Shown: piece after piece, positions 8,252 through 17,166 of the stretch
Layout: each line of letters starts with the position of its first letter
Position numbering within the stretch: position 1 is the first letter of the stretch
Assembly: GCF_021026195.1 (NCBI RefSeq)
Contig: NZ_JAJNCT010000005.1
Coordinates: 833,231 to 897,230, forward strand
Direction: 5' to 3'
DNA: 64,000 bases
From: Comamonas koreensis
GTDB taxonomy: Bacteria; Pseudomonadota; Gammaproteobacteria; Burkholderiales; Burkholderiaceae_C
Program-made: the position numbers and the translations under genes
The notes under the pieces: model-generated
Told to the model about the DNA's origin: nothing
What the model saw: the letters and a program-made list of their open reading frames with translations, nothing else
Database searches by the model: none

Positions 8252-9520
8252 ATGATTACTATGAAAAAAACCTTGTTGGCCCTTGCCGCAGCTGCGGCCC
8301 TTTCCTTGTCCGTTTCGGGCTGCTCCGACAGCAGCGCCTCCTCGCTGCGCTACAACGCCGTGCTCGACCAGGCGTCGCAGGCCGAGAAAGCGGCAGTACT
8401 GCAGACACTGCAGGAGTTGGTCAACATCGAGACCGGTACCAATGACGCCATCGGCATTCCGCAGATGGGCAACTACCTGGAAGCGCGCCTGCAGGCGCTG
8501 GGGGCCAATGTGGTGCGCCACAAGGCGGAAGCGGGTGTCGTGGGCGACAACATTGTCGGCACCTTCCAGGGCAGCGGCACCAAGAGCCTGCTGCTGATGG
8601 CGCACATGGACACCGTCTACACCCGGGGCATTCTGGCCACGGCACCCTTCAAGGTCGAGGGCGACAAGGCCTATGGTGCGGGCATTGCCGATGCCAAGGG
8701 CGGCATCGCCGTGATTCTGCACAGCCTGGGCTTGCTCAAGGCGCAGAACTTCAGCAAGTTCAAGACCATCACGGTGATGTTCAACACCGATGAAGAAAAG
8801 GGCTCCTTCGGCTCGCGCGATCTGATCCAGCAGTTGGCCGCGTCACATGACTATGTGCTGTCCTACGAGCCTTCGGGCCTGGAAGAAGGCTTTGGCACCG
8901 CCACCTCGGGCATTGCCTATGTGCAGGCTGTGGTGCATGGCAAGGCATCGCATGCCGGCGTGGCGCCAGAGGCAGGTATCAATGCGCTGACCGAGGCCTC
9001 GGCCCTGGTGCTGCGCACACAGGACATCCAGGACAAAGCCAAGGAACGCGGCTTCAACTGGACCACGATGACCGCCGGCGGCACCGCCACCAACATCATC
9101 CCGGACAAGGCGGTGGTCAATGCGGATGTGCGCTATGGCAAGAATGAAGATCTGGATCTGATGAAGGGCTTGCTGGACAAGGCCGCATCGGTGCCCCATG
9201 TACACGGTGCCACCATCGACATCAACCTGACCCGTGGCCGCCCGGCCTTCAACGCCACCGATGAGGGCGTCAAGCTGATCCAGAAGGCCATCACCATCTA
9301 TGCCGATGTGGGCGGCAAATCGCAGATGTACACCACGCGCGGCGGTGGTGGATCCGATGCGGCCTACGCCGCGCTGTCGGGCAAGCCGGTCATTGAAGGC
9401 TTGGGCCTGCCCGGCGCCAACTACCACTCCAACCTGGCCGAGTACGTGCTGACCGAGCCCATCGCCCGGCGCCTGTACCTGTCGGCGCAGCTGATCTCCG
9501 ATCTGGGCCAGGGCATGTAA
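8252..9520 (+). CDS. M20 family metallopeptidase lipoprotein (glutamate carboxypeptidase-like)
   Basis: A 422-residue zinc carboxypeptidase of the M20/CPG2 type that cleaves C-terminal amino acids from peptides or folates. The signal is a lipoprotein one: KKTLL, a hydrophobic core, then the lipobox VSGC, so it is likely anchored in the envelope. Metal ligands appear in order: AHMDTVY, DAKGG, NTDEEKGS with YEPSG, and a late Asn-Tyr-His (NYHSN). The dimerisation domain lies in the middle (HASHAGVAPEAGIN). A start at 8261 (MKKT) is equally plausible; neither has a strong ribosome site. A strong terminator follows at 9546. It is the first clearly Comamonas-like gene. Confidence 0.88.
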   Translation: MITMKKTLLALAAAAALSLSVSGCSDSSASSLRYNAVLDQASQAEKAAVLQTLQELVNIETGTNDAIGIPQMGNYLEARLQALGANVVRHKAEAGVVGDNIVGTFQGSGTKSLLLMAHMDTVYTRGILATAPFKVEGDKAYGAGIADAKGGIAVILHSLGLLKAQNFSKFKTITVMFNTDEEKGSFGSRDLIQQLAASHDYVLSYEPSGLEEGFGTATSGIAYVQAVVHGKASHAGVAPEAGINALTEASALVLRTQDIQDKAKERGFNWTTMTAGGTATNIIPDKAVVNADVRYGKNEDLDLMKGLLDKAASVPHVHGATIDINLTRGRPAFNATDEGVKLIQKAITIYADVGGKSQMYTTRGGGGSDAAYAALSGKPVIEGLGLPGANYHSNLAEYVLTEPIARRLYLSAQLISDLGQGM

Positions 9521-9545
9521 GCGGCCAGGCCCCCTCCCCCTTCCT

Positions 9546-9573
9546 GGCGCCAGCACACACTGGCGCCTTTTTT
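9546..9573 (+). terminator. Rho-independent terminator of the M20 peptidase gene
   Basis: An 8-bp GC stem (GGCGCCAG / CTGGCGCC) with a 6-base loop is followed by TTTTTTA, 25 bases after the stop codon. Confidence 0.9.
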
Positions 9574-9771
9574 ATCCATGGGCTTGCCGCGCGCATGCAC
9601 CGGCCCGCTGTGCCAACGCAACCATCGGCAAAAGACGACGACATGCAAGCCTGCCAGCGTACGCGGCCACACCACGCCGGGCGGCCGCTGCGGACTATCA
9701 TTGCCCAGTCAGCGGGCACATCCGGCATGGATGCAGGCGCCGCCCGCCCCCCGTTTGCGAGGAGTGATGCC

Positions 9772-10269
9772 ATGTTCTCTATGAGTGTTCCGTGGTGGGA
9801 GTTTGTCGTTCGCGGCTTTGTCGTCTACGCGTTCTTGCTGGTCTTTTTGCGGCTGACGGGCCGGCGCCAGATCGGGCAATACGACCCCTTCGATCTGATC
9901 TTGCTGCTGATCCTGTCGAACGCGGTACAGAACTCGATGAATGCGGGCGACAACTCGCTGATCGGCGGCCTGATATCGGCTACGACTTTGATTGCCTGCC
10001 ACTCCATCATGGCGCAGCTGAGCTACCGCAGCCGGCGGGTGTCGCGCTGGGTCGATGGCATTCCCAAGCGGTTGATCTCCAACGGACAGGTCAACCAGAA
10101 AGTGATGGATGCGGAACTCATCACCGGTGACGACCTGAAGGCCGCGCTGCGCGGTGCAGGCTGCCTGCACACCTACGAGGTGGAACAGGCCACGATAGAG
10201 ACCAACGGCCAGATCACCATCGTGCTGCGCAACCGCGACAGTTCTTCTGGCGCATCGGACGCGGTCTAG
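9772..10269 (+). CDS. DUF421 (YetF/YcaP-like) membrane protein
   Basis: A 165-residue protein with about three N-terminal membrane helices (WWEFVVRGFVVYAFLLVFLR and on) and a small cytoplasmic domain. The family signature is visible in RLTGRRQIGQYDPFDLILL and in the alpha/beta part (PKRLISNGQVN, later LRGAGCLHTYEVEQA). The role of the family is not established. I start it at 9772 because GAGGAG lies 7 bases before that ATG; the longer frame from 9595 has low-complexity text. Its 3' end overlaps the convergent aliA stop by 4 bases. Confidence 0.85.
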   Translation: MFSMSVPWWEFVVRGFVVYAFLLVFLRLTGRRQIGQYDPFDLILLLILSNAVQNSMNAGDNSLIGGLISATTLIACHSIMAQLSYRSRRVSRWVDGIPKRLISNGQVNQKVMDAELITGDDLKAALRGAGCLHTYEVEQATIETNGQITIVLRNRDSSSGASDAV

Positions 10270-11912
10270 CCATGAAGGGAGGCCTTGAGCTGCTCGCGCA
10301 GCTTGAACTTCTGGATCTTGCCCGACGGCGTGGCCGGCATTTCTGGCAGCACCACCAGGCGTTCGGGCAGGTAATGGGGCGCCAGCTTCTGCGCCCGCAA
10401 AAAGTCGGTCAGGTCGGTCAGCACCGGCTCCGCCGCGCCGGGCTTGAGCACGATCACCGCGCAGGCCCGCTCGCCCAGGCGCTCGTCTGCATAGGCCACC
10501 ACCGCTGCCTGCGCCACCGCCGGGTGCTTGTAGAGCAGCGATTCCACCTCCACCACCGGAATGTTCTCGCCACCGCGGATGATCACATCCTTGCTGCGGC
10601 CGGTGATGCGGATATAGCCTTGCGCATCCATGCGCGCCTGGTCGCCGGTGTCGAACCAGCCGTCATGCGTAGTGGCATTGAGATGCGGGCGTTTCAGATA
10701 GCCGCCAAAGTTGGAATTGGCGCGCACCCACAACTGGCCGATCTCGCCGCGTGGGCACTCCTGGCCCAGCGCGTCCAGCACCTTGACCTCGGCGCCGGGC
10801 AAGGGCAGGCCATCGGTCTCCACCGCGCGCAGCGCGCCATCGCTGGGCAAAGTGGTGGTGACGGCGCCGTTCTCCGACATGCCCCAGGCCGAGATGATCT
10901 GCGCCCCCAAGGCGGCTTGCGCCTGCTCTACCAAGGGGCCGGGGATGGGCGCACCGGCGCACAGAAAGCTGCGCAGGCTGGGCACGGCCCCGCTGGTTGC
11001 CACTTCGCGCGACAGATCGGCCAGAAACGGCGTCGATGCCATCGTGAAGCTACAGCGCCATTGCCGGATCAACTGGGCGGTCGTGGCGGCGCTCCATACG
11101 TCCAGCAGCACCGCCGTGGCCCCCAGCATCACCGGCATCATCAGCCCGTACATGAAGCCGGTCTGGTGCGCCATCGGCGAGGCCATCAGCACCACCTCGT
11201 CGCGGCCCAGGGCCAGGCGCTCGGCATACGCATGGATGTTGGCCATCAAGGTGTTGGAAGAGTGCATCACCCCCTTGGGCTCGCCCGTGGTGCCGCTGGT
11301 GTAGATGAGCTGGGTGATGGCATCAGGCGGGGTCCGGTGGCACCCCAGGATCTGCGCGGCGTCGGCGTCGCGCTCCCACGCGGGCTCGGCAAGCAGCGCC
11401 TCAAAGCTGTCTGCACCGGCACCACCGATGGCGACCACGTGCTGAAGCTGGGGCAATTGGGGCTGAATGCCTTTGAGCATCGCCTCGTAGTCCACACTGC
11501 GAAAGTCCTTGAGCACCACGATGAGCTTGGCCTCCCCATGGCCGAGCATGAACAGCAACTCACGCTCGCGAAAGATCGGCATCAAGGGATTGAGCACTGC
11601 GCCGATGCGTGCGCATGCCAGGTACAGCACCGTGAACTGCCAGACATTGGGCAACTGGCAGGCCACCACATCGGCAGGACGCACACCGAGCCGCCACAAA
11701 CCGATGGCCACGCGGTCGGCCATGCGGGCCAGTTGCGCGTAGTTGAAGGACTGCGCAGCACCCTCGCCCGAGCGCTGCGCCACCAGCGCCAAGCGGTCGG
11801 GCCACTGCTGCGCCGCCTGGTCCAGCGCTTCGTTGATGGTGGTGTCGCGCCACCAGCCCTGGCTGCGCATCTGCGCACGGCGCGGCGCCAGCAATACGGC
11901 ATCAAATTGCAT
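10266..11912 (-). CDS. aliA: Cyclohexanecarboxylate-CoA ligase (AliA-like AMP-forming ligase)
   Basis: A 548-residue acyl-CoA ligase that would activate cyclohexanecarboxylate or a related alicyclic acid with ATP and CoA. The AMP-binding signature is at 204-214 (YTSGTTGEPKG). The hinge and C-terminal elements are GWFDTGDQAR and TGRSKDVIIRGGENI, and the acyl-adenylation lysine is near 532 (PSGKIQKFK). GGAGA lies 5 bases before the ATG. It is the last gene of a four-gene minus-strand set with aliB, badI and badH, and this context, rather than the ligase itself, gives the substrate. Other cyclic or medium-chain acids are possible. Confidence 0.82.
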   Translation of the reverse strand: MQFDAVLLAPRRAQMRSQGWWRDTTINEALDQAAQQWPDRLALVAQRSGEGAAQSFNYAQLARMADRVAIGLWRLGVRPADVVACQLPNVWQFTVLYLACARIGAVLNPLMPIFRERELLFMLGHGEAKLIVVLKDFRSVDYEAMLKGIQPQLPQLQHVVAIGGAGADSFEALLAEPAWERDADAAQILGCHRTPPDAITQLIYTSGTTGEPKGVMHSSNTLMANIHAYAERLALGRDEVVLMASPMAHQTGFMYGLMMPVMLGATAVLLDVWSAATTAQLIRQWRCSFTMASTPFLADLSREVATSGAVPSLRSFLCAGAPIPGPLVEQAQAALGAQIISAWGMSENGAVTTTLPSDGALRAVETDGLPLPGAEVKVLDALGQECPRGEIGQLWVRANSNFGGYLKRPHLNATTHDGWFDTGDQARMDAQGYIRITGRSKDVIIRGGENIPVVEVESLLYKHPAVAQAAVVAYADERLGERACAVIVLKPGAAEPVLTDLTDFLRAQKLAPHYLPERLVVLPEMPATPSGKIQKFKLREQLKASLHG

Positions 11913-11975
11913 GCTTGTCTCCTGTCGGTTGGGGCTCCGCGCTAGTGGGCTGCGCTTGGGAGCACATGGCGATGG

Positions 11976-13127
11976 CTATGCGGGCACGGCCTGCCTGCCG
12001 GCCCGGTCGCGGGCAATGATGGTTTTCATGATCTGGGCCGTACCGTCGCCGATCTGAAAGCCCAGCACATCGCGCAGGCGCTGCTCCATCACACCCCGGT
12101 CGTAGCCGCCATGGCCAAACATCAAGAGGCACTGGTGGATGCAGTCGTAGGCCAGCTTGGGCGCCCACCATTTGCACATGGCCGCCTCGGCACTGTGGGG
12201 CTTGCCCTGGTCCTTGAGCCACAGCGCCTGCAGGCACAAAAGGCGTGCGGCGCTGACCTGCGTATCAAAATCCGCCAGGGGGTGCGACACCCCCTGGAAG
12301 GCCGACAAGGGCTTGCCAAAGGCCTGGCGCTGGGTAACGTACTGCCAGGCATCATCGAGCGCTGCACGTGCCACGGCCAGCACCTGCAGGCCAATCAGTG
12401 CGCGCGAATAGTCAAAGCCCTGCATCACCTGCACAAAGCCCTGGTTCTCATCGCCCAGGCGGTGCGAGAGCGGCACACGCACGTTGTCAAAAAACAGCGA
12501 GCCCCGGCCAATGGCACGCTGGCCATGGCAGTCGAAACGGCTGCGTGTGATGCCGGGTAGGTCCATCGGCACCAGCACCGCCGTCACGCCATGCGCGCCC
12601 GATTCCACCGTGCCGGTACGGCCAAACACCACGGCGATATCGCACTGGTCTGCGGCGGAGATGGAGGTTTTCTCACCGTTGAGCACATAGCTTTCTGCAT
12701 CGCCCTCGATGCGCAGGCGCAGGCTGGCGGCGTCGGAGCCGCCCCGGGGTTCGGTCAGCGCAATGGCGCACAGTGCCTCGCCCGCCACCATTTTCTGCAA
12801 CCAGGGCCGCGCCACATCGGGTTGGCCATGGGCCGCCAGAATCTGCGCATTGAGCGATGCCAGCAGCGGTACATAGGACATGCTCAGGTCGGCACGCGCA
12901 AGCTCCTCATGCACCACGCCGGCAGCCAGGCAACCCAGGCCCTGCCCGCCCAGGGGCTCGGGCAGCTCGGGGGCAATCAGGCCCATCGCGCCCATCTCGC
13001 GCATCAGGCCGCGGTCCAGCACCCGGGTCCGGTCGCGCTCCAGAAAGCCAGGCGCCACGCGCGCCTCGGCAAACCGGCGCACCGATGCGGCCAGGGTCAT
13101 CAAGTCATCGTTCAGGTACGGATTCAT
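11976..13127 (-). CDS. aliB: Cyclohexanecarboxyl-CoA dehydrogenase (AliB-like acyl-CoA dehydrogenase)
   Basis: A 383-residue flavoprotein of the acyl-CoA dehydrogenase family, expected to form cyclohex-1-ene-1-carboxyl-CoA from cyclohexanecarboxyl-CoA and pass electrons to ETF. Visible are the N-terminal helical domain, the flavin-binding segment CAIALTEPRGGSDAA and NGEKTSISAADQCD, and the C-terminal helical domain with MFGHGGYDRGVMEQRLRD. I start at 13127 because AGAGG lies 5 bases upstream; the longer frame begins with GTG two codons earlier. The gene lies 24 bases after badI and 63 bases before aliA. No etfAB is nearby, so the electron acceptor is encoded elsewhere. Confidence 0.8.
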   Translation of the reverse strand: MNPYLNDDLMTLAASVRRFAEARVAPGFLERDRTRVLDRGLMREMGAMGLIAPELPEPLGGQGLGCLAAGVVHEELARADLSMSYVPLLASLNAQILAAHGQPDVARPWLQKMVAGEALCAIALTEPRGGSDAASLRLRIEGDAESYVLNGEKTSISAADQCDIAVVFGRTGTVESGAHGVTAVLVPMDLPGITRSRFDCHGQRAIGRGSLFFDNVRVPLSHRLGDENQGFVQVMQGFDYSRALIGLQVLAVARAALDDAWQYVTQRQAFGKPLSAFQGVSHPLADFDTQVSAARLLCLQALWLKDQGKPHSAEAAMCKWWAPKLAYDCIHQCLLMFGHGGYDRGVMEQRLRDVLGFQIGDGTAQIMKTIIARDRAGRQAVPA

Positions 13128-13151
13128 GGGCACCTCTTGCGGCAGGCTGCG

Positions 13152-13934
13152 TTATTTGGTGTGTTTGCGGAAATCGGGCTTGCGCTTTTCCTTGAGCGCA
13201 GCCACGCCTTCGCGCGACTCGTCCGTGTCGTAATACAGCTTGAGCGCGTACATGCCCATGCCGGCTATGCCCGCCTGGTGTGCGGTGTCCATGTTGAAGC
13301 TGCGCTTGGCAATGGCAATCGCGGTGGGGCTGCGCTCGCAGATGGTCTCGGCCCATTCCTGCACGGTGGCATCGAGCTGCTCCGGCGCCACGCAGATATT
13401 GGCCAGGCCCATGGCGACTGCCTCCTCGCCGGAATAGCGCTTGTTCAGGTACCAGATCTCGCGCGCCTTTTTCTCGCCCACCACGCGTGCCAGGAACGCC
13501 GTTCCATAGCCCGGGTCCACCGAGCCCATCTTGGGCCCTACCTGGCCAAAGATGGCCTTGTCGGAGCAGATCGTCAGATCACAGATGGTGCACAGCACAT
13601 TGCCGCCGCCAATCGCATAGCCCTGCACGCGGGCAATCACCGGCTTGGGCACATTGCGGATGGCATCGTGCAGCTCTTCCATCGGCAGGCCAATGGTGCC
13701 ACGGCCATCGTAGTTGCCGTCGTGTGCCGACTGGTCGCCACCGGTGCAAAACGCCTTGTCGCCCGCGCCGGCCAGCACGATGCAGCCCACACTCCGGTCG
13801 TAGCCGGCCTTGTTCAGCGCGCGGATCAGCTCGTCACAGGTGGTGCCGCGAAAGGCATTCATCTTCTCGGGCCGGTTGATGGTGATCCAGGCCACGTGGT
13901 TGCGCACTTCGTAGAGGATGTCTTCGAATTCCAT
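13152..13934 (-). CDS. badI: 2-ketocyclohexanecarboxyl-CoA hydrolase (BadI)
   Basis: A 260-residue crotonase-family enzyme that opens the ring of 2-ketocyclohexanecarboxyl-CoA to pimeloyl-CoA (a MenB-like retro-Dieckmann reaction). The text closely follows the known BadI pattern: INRPEKMNAFRGTTCDELI, AFCTGGDQSAHDGNYDGRG, KPVIARVQGYAIGGGN, MGSVDPGYGTAFLARVVGEK and the end FRKHTK. The DQSxHDGNYDGRG stretch sets it apart from ordinary enoyl-CoA hydratases. Length equals the family. AGGAGA precedes the ATG. This gene is the strongest evidence that the cluster works on alicyclic acids. Confidence 0.92.
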   Translation of the reverse strand: MEFEDILYEVRNHVAWITINRPEKMNAFRGTTCDELIRALNKAGYDRSVGCIVLAGAGDKAFCTGGDQSAHDGNYDGRGTIGLPMEELHDAIRNVPKPVIARVQGYAIGGGNVLCTICDLTICSDKAIFGQVGPKMGSVDPGYGTAFLARVVGEKKAREIWYLNKRYSGEEAVAMGLANICVAPEQLDATVQEWAETICERSPTAIAIAKRSFNMDTAHQAGIAGMGMYALKLYYDTDESREGVAALKEKRKPDFRKHTK

Positions 13935-13961
13935 GTCAGTCTCCTTGTGATTGGGGGGCCT

Positions 13962-14726
13962 TCAACCGGCCATCGTGAGGCCGCCCGATACGCTGATGAC
14001 CTGGCCGGTCACATACGCGGCATCGCTGGAGGCAAAGAACAGGATGGCGCCGGGCAAGTCCTCGGGCTGGCCGATGCGGCCCAGCGGGATCGCGCGGGTA
14101 AAGGCGTCGAGCAGCTTGTCGGGGTTGCCCGCGCCCTCCTTGTAGCTGGCAAACAAGGCGGTGTCCGCGGGGCCGGGGCAGACCACGTTCACGGTGATGT
14201 TGTGGCGTGCATGCTCGCGCGCCAGGGTTTTGGACAGCGCCACCAGCCCGCCCTTGCAGGCGGCATAGACGGCCTCGCCCGAAGAGCCCACGCGCGCCGC
14301 GTCAGACGCGATGTTGACGACACGCCCCGCCTTGCGCTCTGCCATGCGCGGCAGCACCGCATGGTGCATGTGCAGGGCGCCTACCAGGTTGATGGCAATG
14401 AGCTGCTGCCATTCCAGTTCGGTCGTCTTGGTGAAGGGTTTGAACACATCCCAGCCCGCGTTGTTGACCAGTACATCGATGGCCGCCCACTGCTCGGCCT
14501 GCTGCACGGCCGCATCCACACTGGCGCGATCCGTGATGTCGCAGGCCACCGCCTGCGCCTGGCCACCCGCAGCTGCAATCGCATCGGCCACCGCCTGGGC
14601 GGCGCCCAGCTGCTTGTCGAGCACGGTCACCCGGGCGCCTTCACCAGCAAAGCGTTTGCAGGTGGCACCCCCAATGCCGCCACCGCCACCCGTTACTACA
14701 ACATGTTGCCCCTCAAAACGTGCCAT
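13962..14726 (-). CDS. badH: 2-hydroxycyclohexanecarboxyl-CoA dehydrogenase (BadH, SDR)
   Basis: A 254-residue classical SDR that would oxidise 2-hydroxycyclohexanecarboxyl-CoA with NAD, supplying the BadI substrate. The cofactor loop is TGGGGGIGGATCKRFA near residue 12, then NNAG (VLVNNAGWDVF), the catalytic serine in VVNIASDAAR, and YAACKGG for YxxxK. AAGGTGG lies 4 bases before the ATG. It is the first gene of the badH-badI-aliB-aliA set and is divergent from the marR gene. Without its neighbours it would be called only an SDR; badI next door makes BadH the likely role. Confidence 0.85.
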   Translation of the reverse strand: MARFEGQHVVVTGGGGGIGGATCKRFAGEGARVTVLDKQLGAAQAVADAIAAAGGQAQAVACDITDRASVDAAVQQAEQWAAIDVLVNNAGWDVFKPFTKTTELEWQQLIAINLVGALHMHHAVLPRMAERKAGRVVNIASDAARVGSSGEAVYAACKGGLVALSKTLAREHARHNITVNVVCPGPADTALFASYKEGAGNPDKLLDAFTRAIPLGRIGQPEDLPGAILFFASSDAAYVTGQVISVSGGLTMAG

Positions 14727-14756
14727 GATTCCACCTTTCTTGCGCGCTGCACCGTT

Positions 14757-14801
14757 TAATTAGACAATATATTTACACAAATGCCGTGCCATGGCAATAT
14801 T
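14757..14801. promoter_or_regulatory. Divergent promoter/operator region between badH and the marR gene
   Basis: The 81 bases between the two divergent starts contain an AT-rich tract. An imperfect palindrome is centred at 14769/14770 (AATATATT core with partial outward symmetry), as expected for a MarR dimer site. For the marR direction a TTTACA at 14773-14778 and an AATATT 17 bases later could serve as a promoter. For badH, minus-strand TTGCCA and AAATAT are spaced 17. These are weak matches. Confidence 0.4.
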
Positions 14802-14807
14802 CGAATC

Positions 14808-15326
14808 ATGAGCAAAACCGCCAAAACTCTTAGAGAAAACCCGAACCAGCTGCGCACCGACCTGGCCAACCGGCTGTACTTCAAGCTCTATCAATGCGCC
14901 AACATGTTGCATAAAACAGGTACCAAGGCAGTGGAAGCCCAGGGCCTGACCACACAGCAATGGGCGGTAATGGGTGCCCTGTCACGGCCAGAAACCGCAG
15001 AAGGCATGGGCATGGGGGAGTTGGCGCGCTACCTGCTGGTAAGCCGCCAGAACCTGACCGGCCTGCTGTCACGCATGGAAGCCGCCGGCTATGTGCACAG
15101 CGTGCCCGACCCGGCGGACAAACGCTCGCGCCTGGTGCAGCTCACCCCTGCCGGGCAACAGGTGTGGCAGCACGATGCGGCCGAGTCGATTGGCCGTTAT
15201 TACGAGCAGGCGCTGGAGGGCTTCTCGAGCAATGACATGGTGCACACCCTGCACTACCTGCTCAAGCTGCTGGACAACATGAAGGCGATTGATGCGCAGC
15301 AGAATGCGGGCAAGGAGGAGAGTTGA
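14808..15326 (+). CDS. badR: MarR family regulator, BadR-like
   Basis: A 172-residue winged-helix regulator. The helix-turn-helix and wing are in GMGELARYLLVSRQNLTGLLSRMEA and SVPDPADKRSRLVQLT, the classic MarR DKR wing; N- and C-terminal helices for dimerisation flank it. It is divergent from badH across 81 bases, the usual layout for a MarR repressor of the adjacent operon, and BadR of Rhodopseudomonas controls the same genes. I start it at 14808 (MSKTAK); the frame allows an ATG at 14781 inside the operator-like tract. The ligand is inferred to be an alicyclic acid or its CoA ester. Confidence 0.78.
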   Translation: MSKTAKTLRENPNQLRTDLANRLYFKLYQCANMLHKTGTKAVEAQGLTTQQWAVMGALSRPETAEGMGMGELARYLLVSRQNLTGLLSRMEAAGYVHSVPDPADKRSRLVQLTPAGQQVWQHDAAESIGRYYEQALEGFSSNDMVHTLHYLLKLLDNMKAIDAQQNAGKEES

Positions 15327-15585
15327 ACGGAAAACGGGTACGGCTGAACCAGCGCAATCGCGAGTTACAGGATAGGCTTCATCGTGCAGATCATCTCGAC
15401 TGCATGGCTCATTCGAGACTTCAATAATCAACTGTGATTACTGCCACTTCTCCCCGCCGCCGGCTCTGGACAGCGCCCACGGGGCAATAAACAATCAGTA
15501 ACCATAGCAATGAGCAATAACCGTCATCGCCTCCAAACCCCATGCCACACTCACGGGTTTTGAAAATTGATGAGAGATGGAATAA

Positions 15586-16506
15586 ATGCTCGGAAAAATA
15601 GAAAGTGCGCTGCTCTACCTGATGCGGCTGGTGATGGTGGTACTCGTGTTGTTCACCTTGTTCAACTTTGCGCTGTGGAGCTGGGGAGCTGCCCACAAAC
15701 CCTCCCCAGAGACCGCCGCAGAAGAAATGCACAAAGGCCGTGACTGGGCCGCACTCAAAATCAGCGACGAAGAGCTGAAGAAGATCACCTATTCCGACTT
15801 TGGCTATGGTGATTCCAGCCAGGTCGTACACGATGGCAAGCTGGCATCAGATACTGCCGTCGTAGCAGCATTTGCAGAAGTCGATACGCTGGTACGTGCG
15901 GCCATTGAACGCAATCCGGTACAGCGCAAGAAGCTTGAAGACGACAACAGCGAACGAGGCTTGGCGCCCGCGCAGCCACTGCCTGCACTGGTAGAGGCCA
16001 TGCATGCCAAGGAGCAGGCCGGCAACGACATCGCCGCGATGGACGCGGCCACTGCGGCATCTGCCGCTGCCGAGGCAGCCGATGGCGATGGCTGGGAGCC
16101 CCAGCCCACCAGCATTGGCGAGGTGCTGCTGAACCAGACCCGCAGCATCATCAGCAGCTACAACTATGACGCAGGCCGCGCCTTCGTGCTGGGCGCGCCT
16201 GCGGCGCTCAAGACCCTGCTGGCGGACCCTCAGGTGCAGGCTGGCATCAGCAAGCAGACCGCATCCATTGCCGTCAGCAACCTGCTGCTCAACTACAACA
16301 TGGTGTTCAGCGCCAAGGCGGGTGAGAGCGACATGCAGACGCCAACATCCGGCTGGCTGCAGCGTCTGATTGAACCCAGCAACCTGCTGGTTTTCACCGT
16401 GCTGCTGTGGTCATTTGTATTCTTGATGATGATCGTGGTCTTCCTGCGTGTGGAACGCCATTTGCGGACGATGTCACAGGACGGTAAGGCCCTGGCTCAG
16501 CGCTAG
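15586..16506 (+). CDS. Hypothetical membrane protein with a long extracytoplasmic domain
   Basis: A 306-residue protein that I do not recognise. It has a membrane helix at about 10-33, a long hydrophilic region with an Ala/Glu/Asp-rich stretch around 130-165, and a second helix at about 268-290 followed by a basic tail (RVERHLRTMSQDG). The topology suggests both ends in the cytoplasm and a 230-residue domain outside. A good ribosome site (GAGAGATGGA) lies before the ATG. It is 145 bases upstream of another membrane protein and then a large secreted protein on the same strand. No function is assigned. Confidence 0.75.
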   Translation: MLGKIESALLYLMRLVMVVLVLFTLFNFALWSWGAAHKPSPETAAEEMHKGRDWAALKISDEELKKITYSDFGYGDSSQVVHDGKLASDTAVVAAFAEVDTLVRAAIERNPVQRKKLEDDNSERGLAPAQPLPALVEAMHAKEQAGNDIAAMDAATAASAAAEAADGDGWEPQPTSIGEVLLNQTRSIISSYNYDAGRAFVLGAPAALKTLLADPQVQAGISKQTASIAVSNLLLNYNMVFSAKAGESDMQTPTSGWLQRLIEPSNLLVFTVLLWSFVFLMMIVVFLRVERHLRTMSQDGKALAQR

Positions 16507-16651
16507 CCCCGGATGCATGGGCCTGTCTGTCTGCCCTCCTGTCAGTCGAGGCACATGGCCGATGCGGATGGTTTCAGATGCCCCACATGGCTTCACATCC
16601 GCCTCACTCCCAGTTCAATTTCTGCACACACAGGACTTTTAGCATGGATGA

Positions 16652-17071
16652 ATGCAACTTCCAAAGCCCACATCCAGACTCCAGACGATTGGCCTGATTC
16701 TCGCCTCCGTGCTATTGGCCAATATCCTTGCAACATGGGTCTTGAGTGCCAATTTAAGCAGCGGCGTGTATCCCAGTGATGCGGATGCCATCATGATTCC
16801 TATTGCCAACAACTTTCTGATTTCACTGTTCATATTGCTATTGGGAGCCACCGGGGCGCTCCTGCCCCACCAGCGATTTTTCTGGCGGCTTGTGAGCCGC
16901 GTGCTGGTTGCAACGGCCGTTTTGTATTCACTCGCACTGGTTGCATCTTGGTGCTATCCGGATCATTACCTCGCAGCTGCTTCATTTATCCCAATGCTCA
17001 TGGTCTGCATATGGGCACTCTGGTTACCCAGCACCAAGACAAGATGCAATCACAACCATTTGAGCGCCTAA
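16652..17071 (+). CDS. Hypothetical four-helix membrane protein
   Basis: A 139-residue, very hydrophobic protein with about four membrane segments (IGLILASVLLANILATWVLS at 13-32, then around 47-66, 78-99 and 103-124). The C-terminus carries a His/Asn/Cys-rich tail. No domain is recognised and the ribosome site is weak. AT content in this stretch and the next gene is higher than in the housekeeping neighbours, which may indicate recent acquisition. Confidence 0.6.
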   Translation: MQLPKPTSRLQTIGLILASVLLANILATWVLSANLSSGVYPSDADAIMIPIANNFLISLFILLLGATGALLPHQRFFWRLVSRVLVATAVLYSLALVASWCYPDHYLAAASFIPMLMVCIWALWLPSTKTRCNHNHLSA

Positions 17072-17098
17072 AAGCGGTTTACAAAATAGAGAACCATC

Positions 17099-17127
17099 TT
17101 AAATACGCGCCATTCAATAGCTAAAAT
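17099..17127 (+). promoter_or_regulatory. Candidate promoter of the large surface protein gene
   Basis: A TTAAAT and a TAAAAT separated by 17 bases lie in an AT-rich 95-base gap, 40 bases before the ATG at 17167. This is a pattern match only. Confidence 0.35.
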
Positions 17128-17166
17128 ATTAACAAAGGGATACATAAAACTGGTAATTTAGGGCGC

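Noticed and set aside
10272-11945. A 557-codon plus-strand frame opposite aliA
   Set aside because: It is the mirror of a clear AMP-forming ligase and has His/Gln/Arg-rich text without a domain.
12591-14759. A 722-codon open frame on the plus strand across badH, badI and aliB
   Set aside because: It is antisense to three well-supported genes, has no ribosome site and no domain; it results from high GC codon bias.
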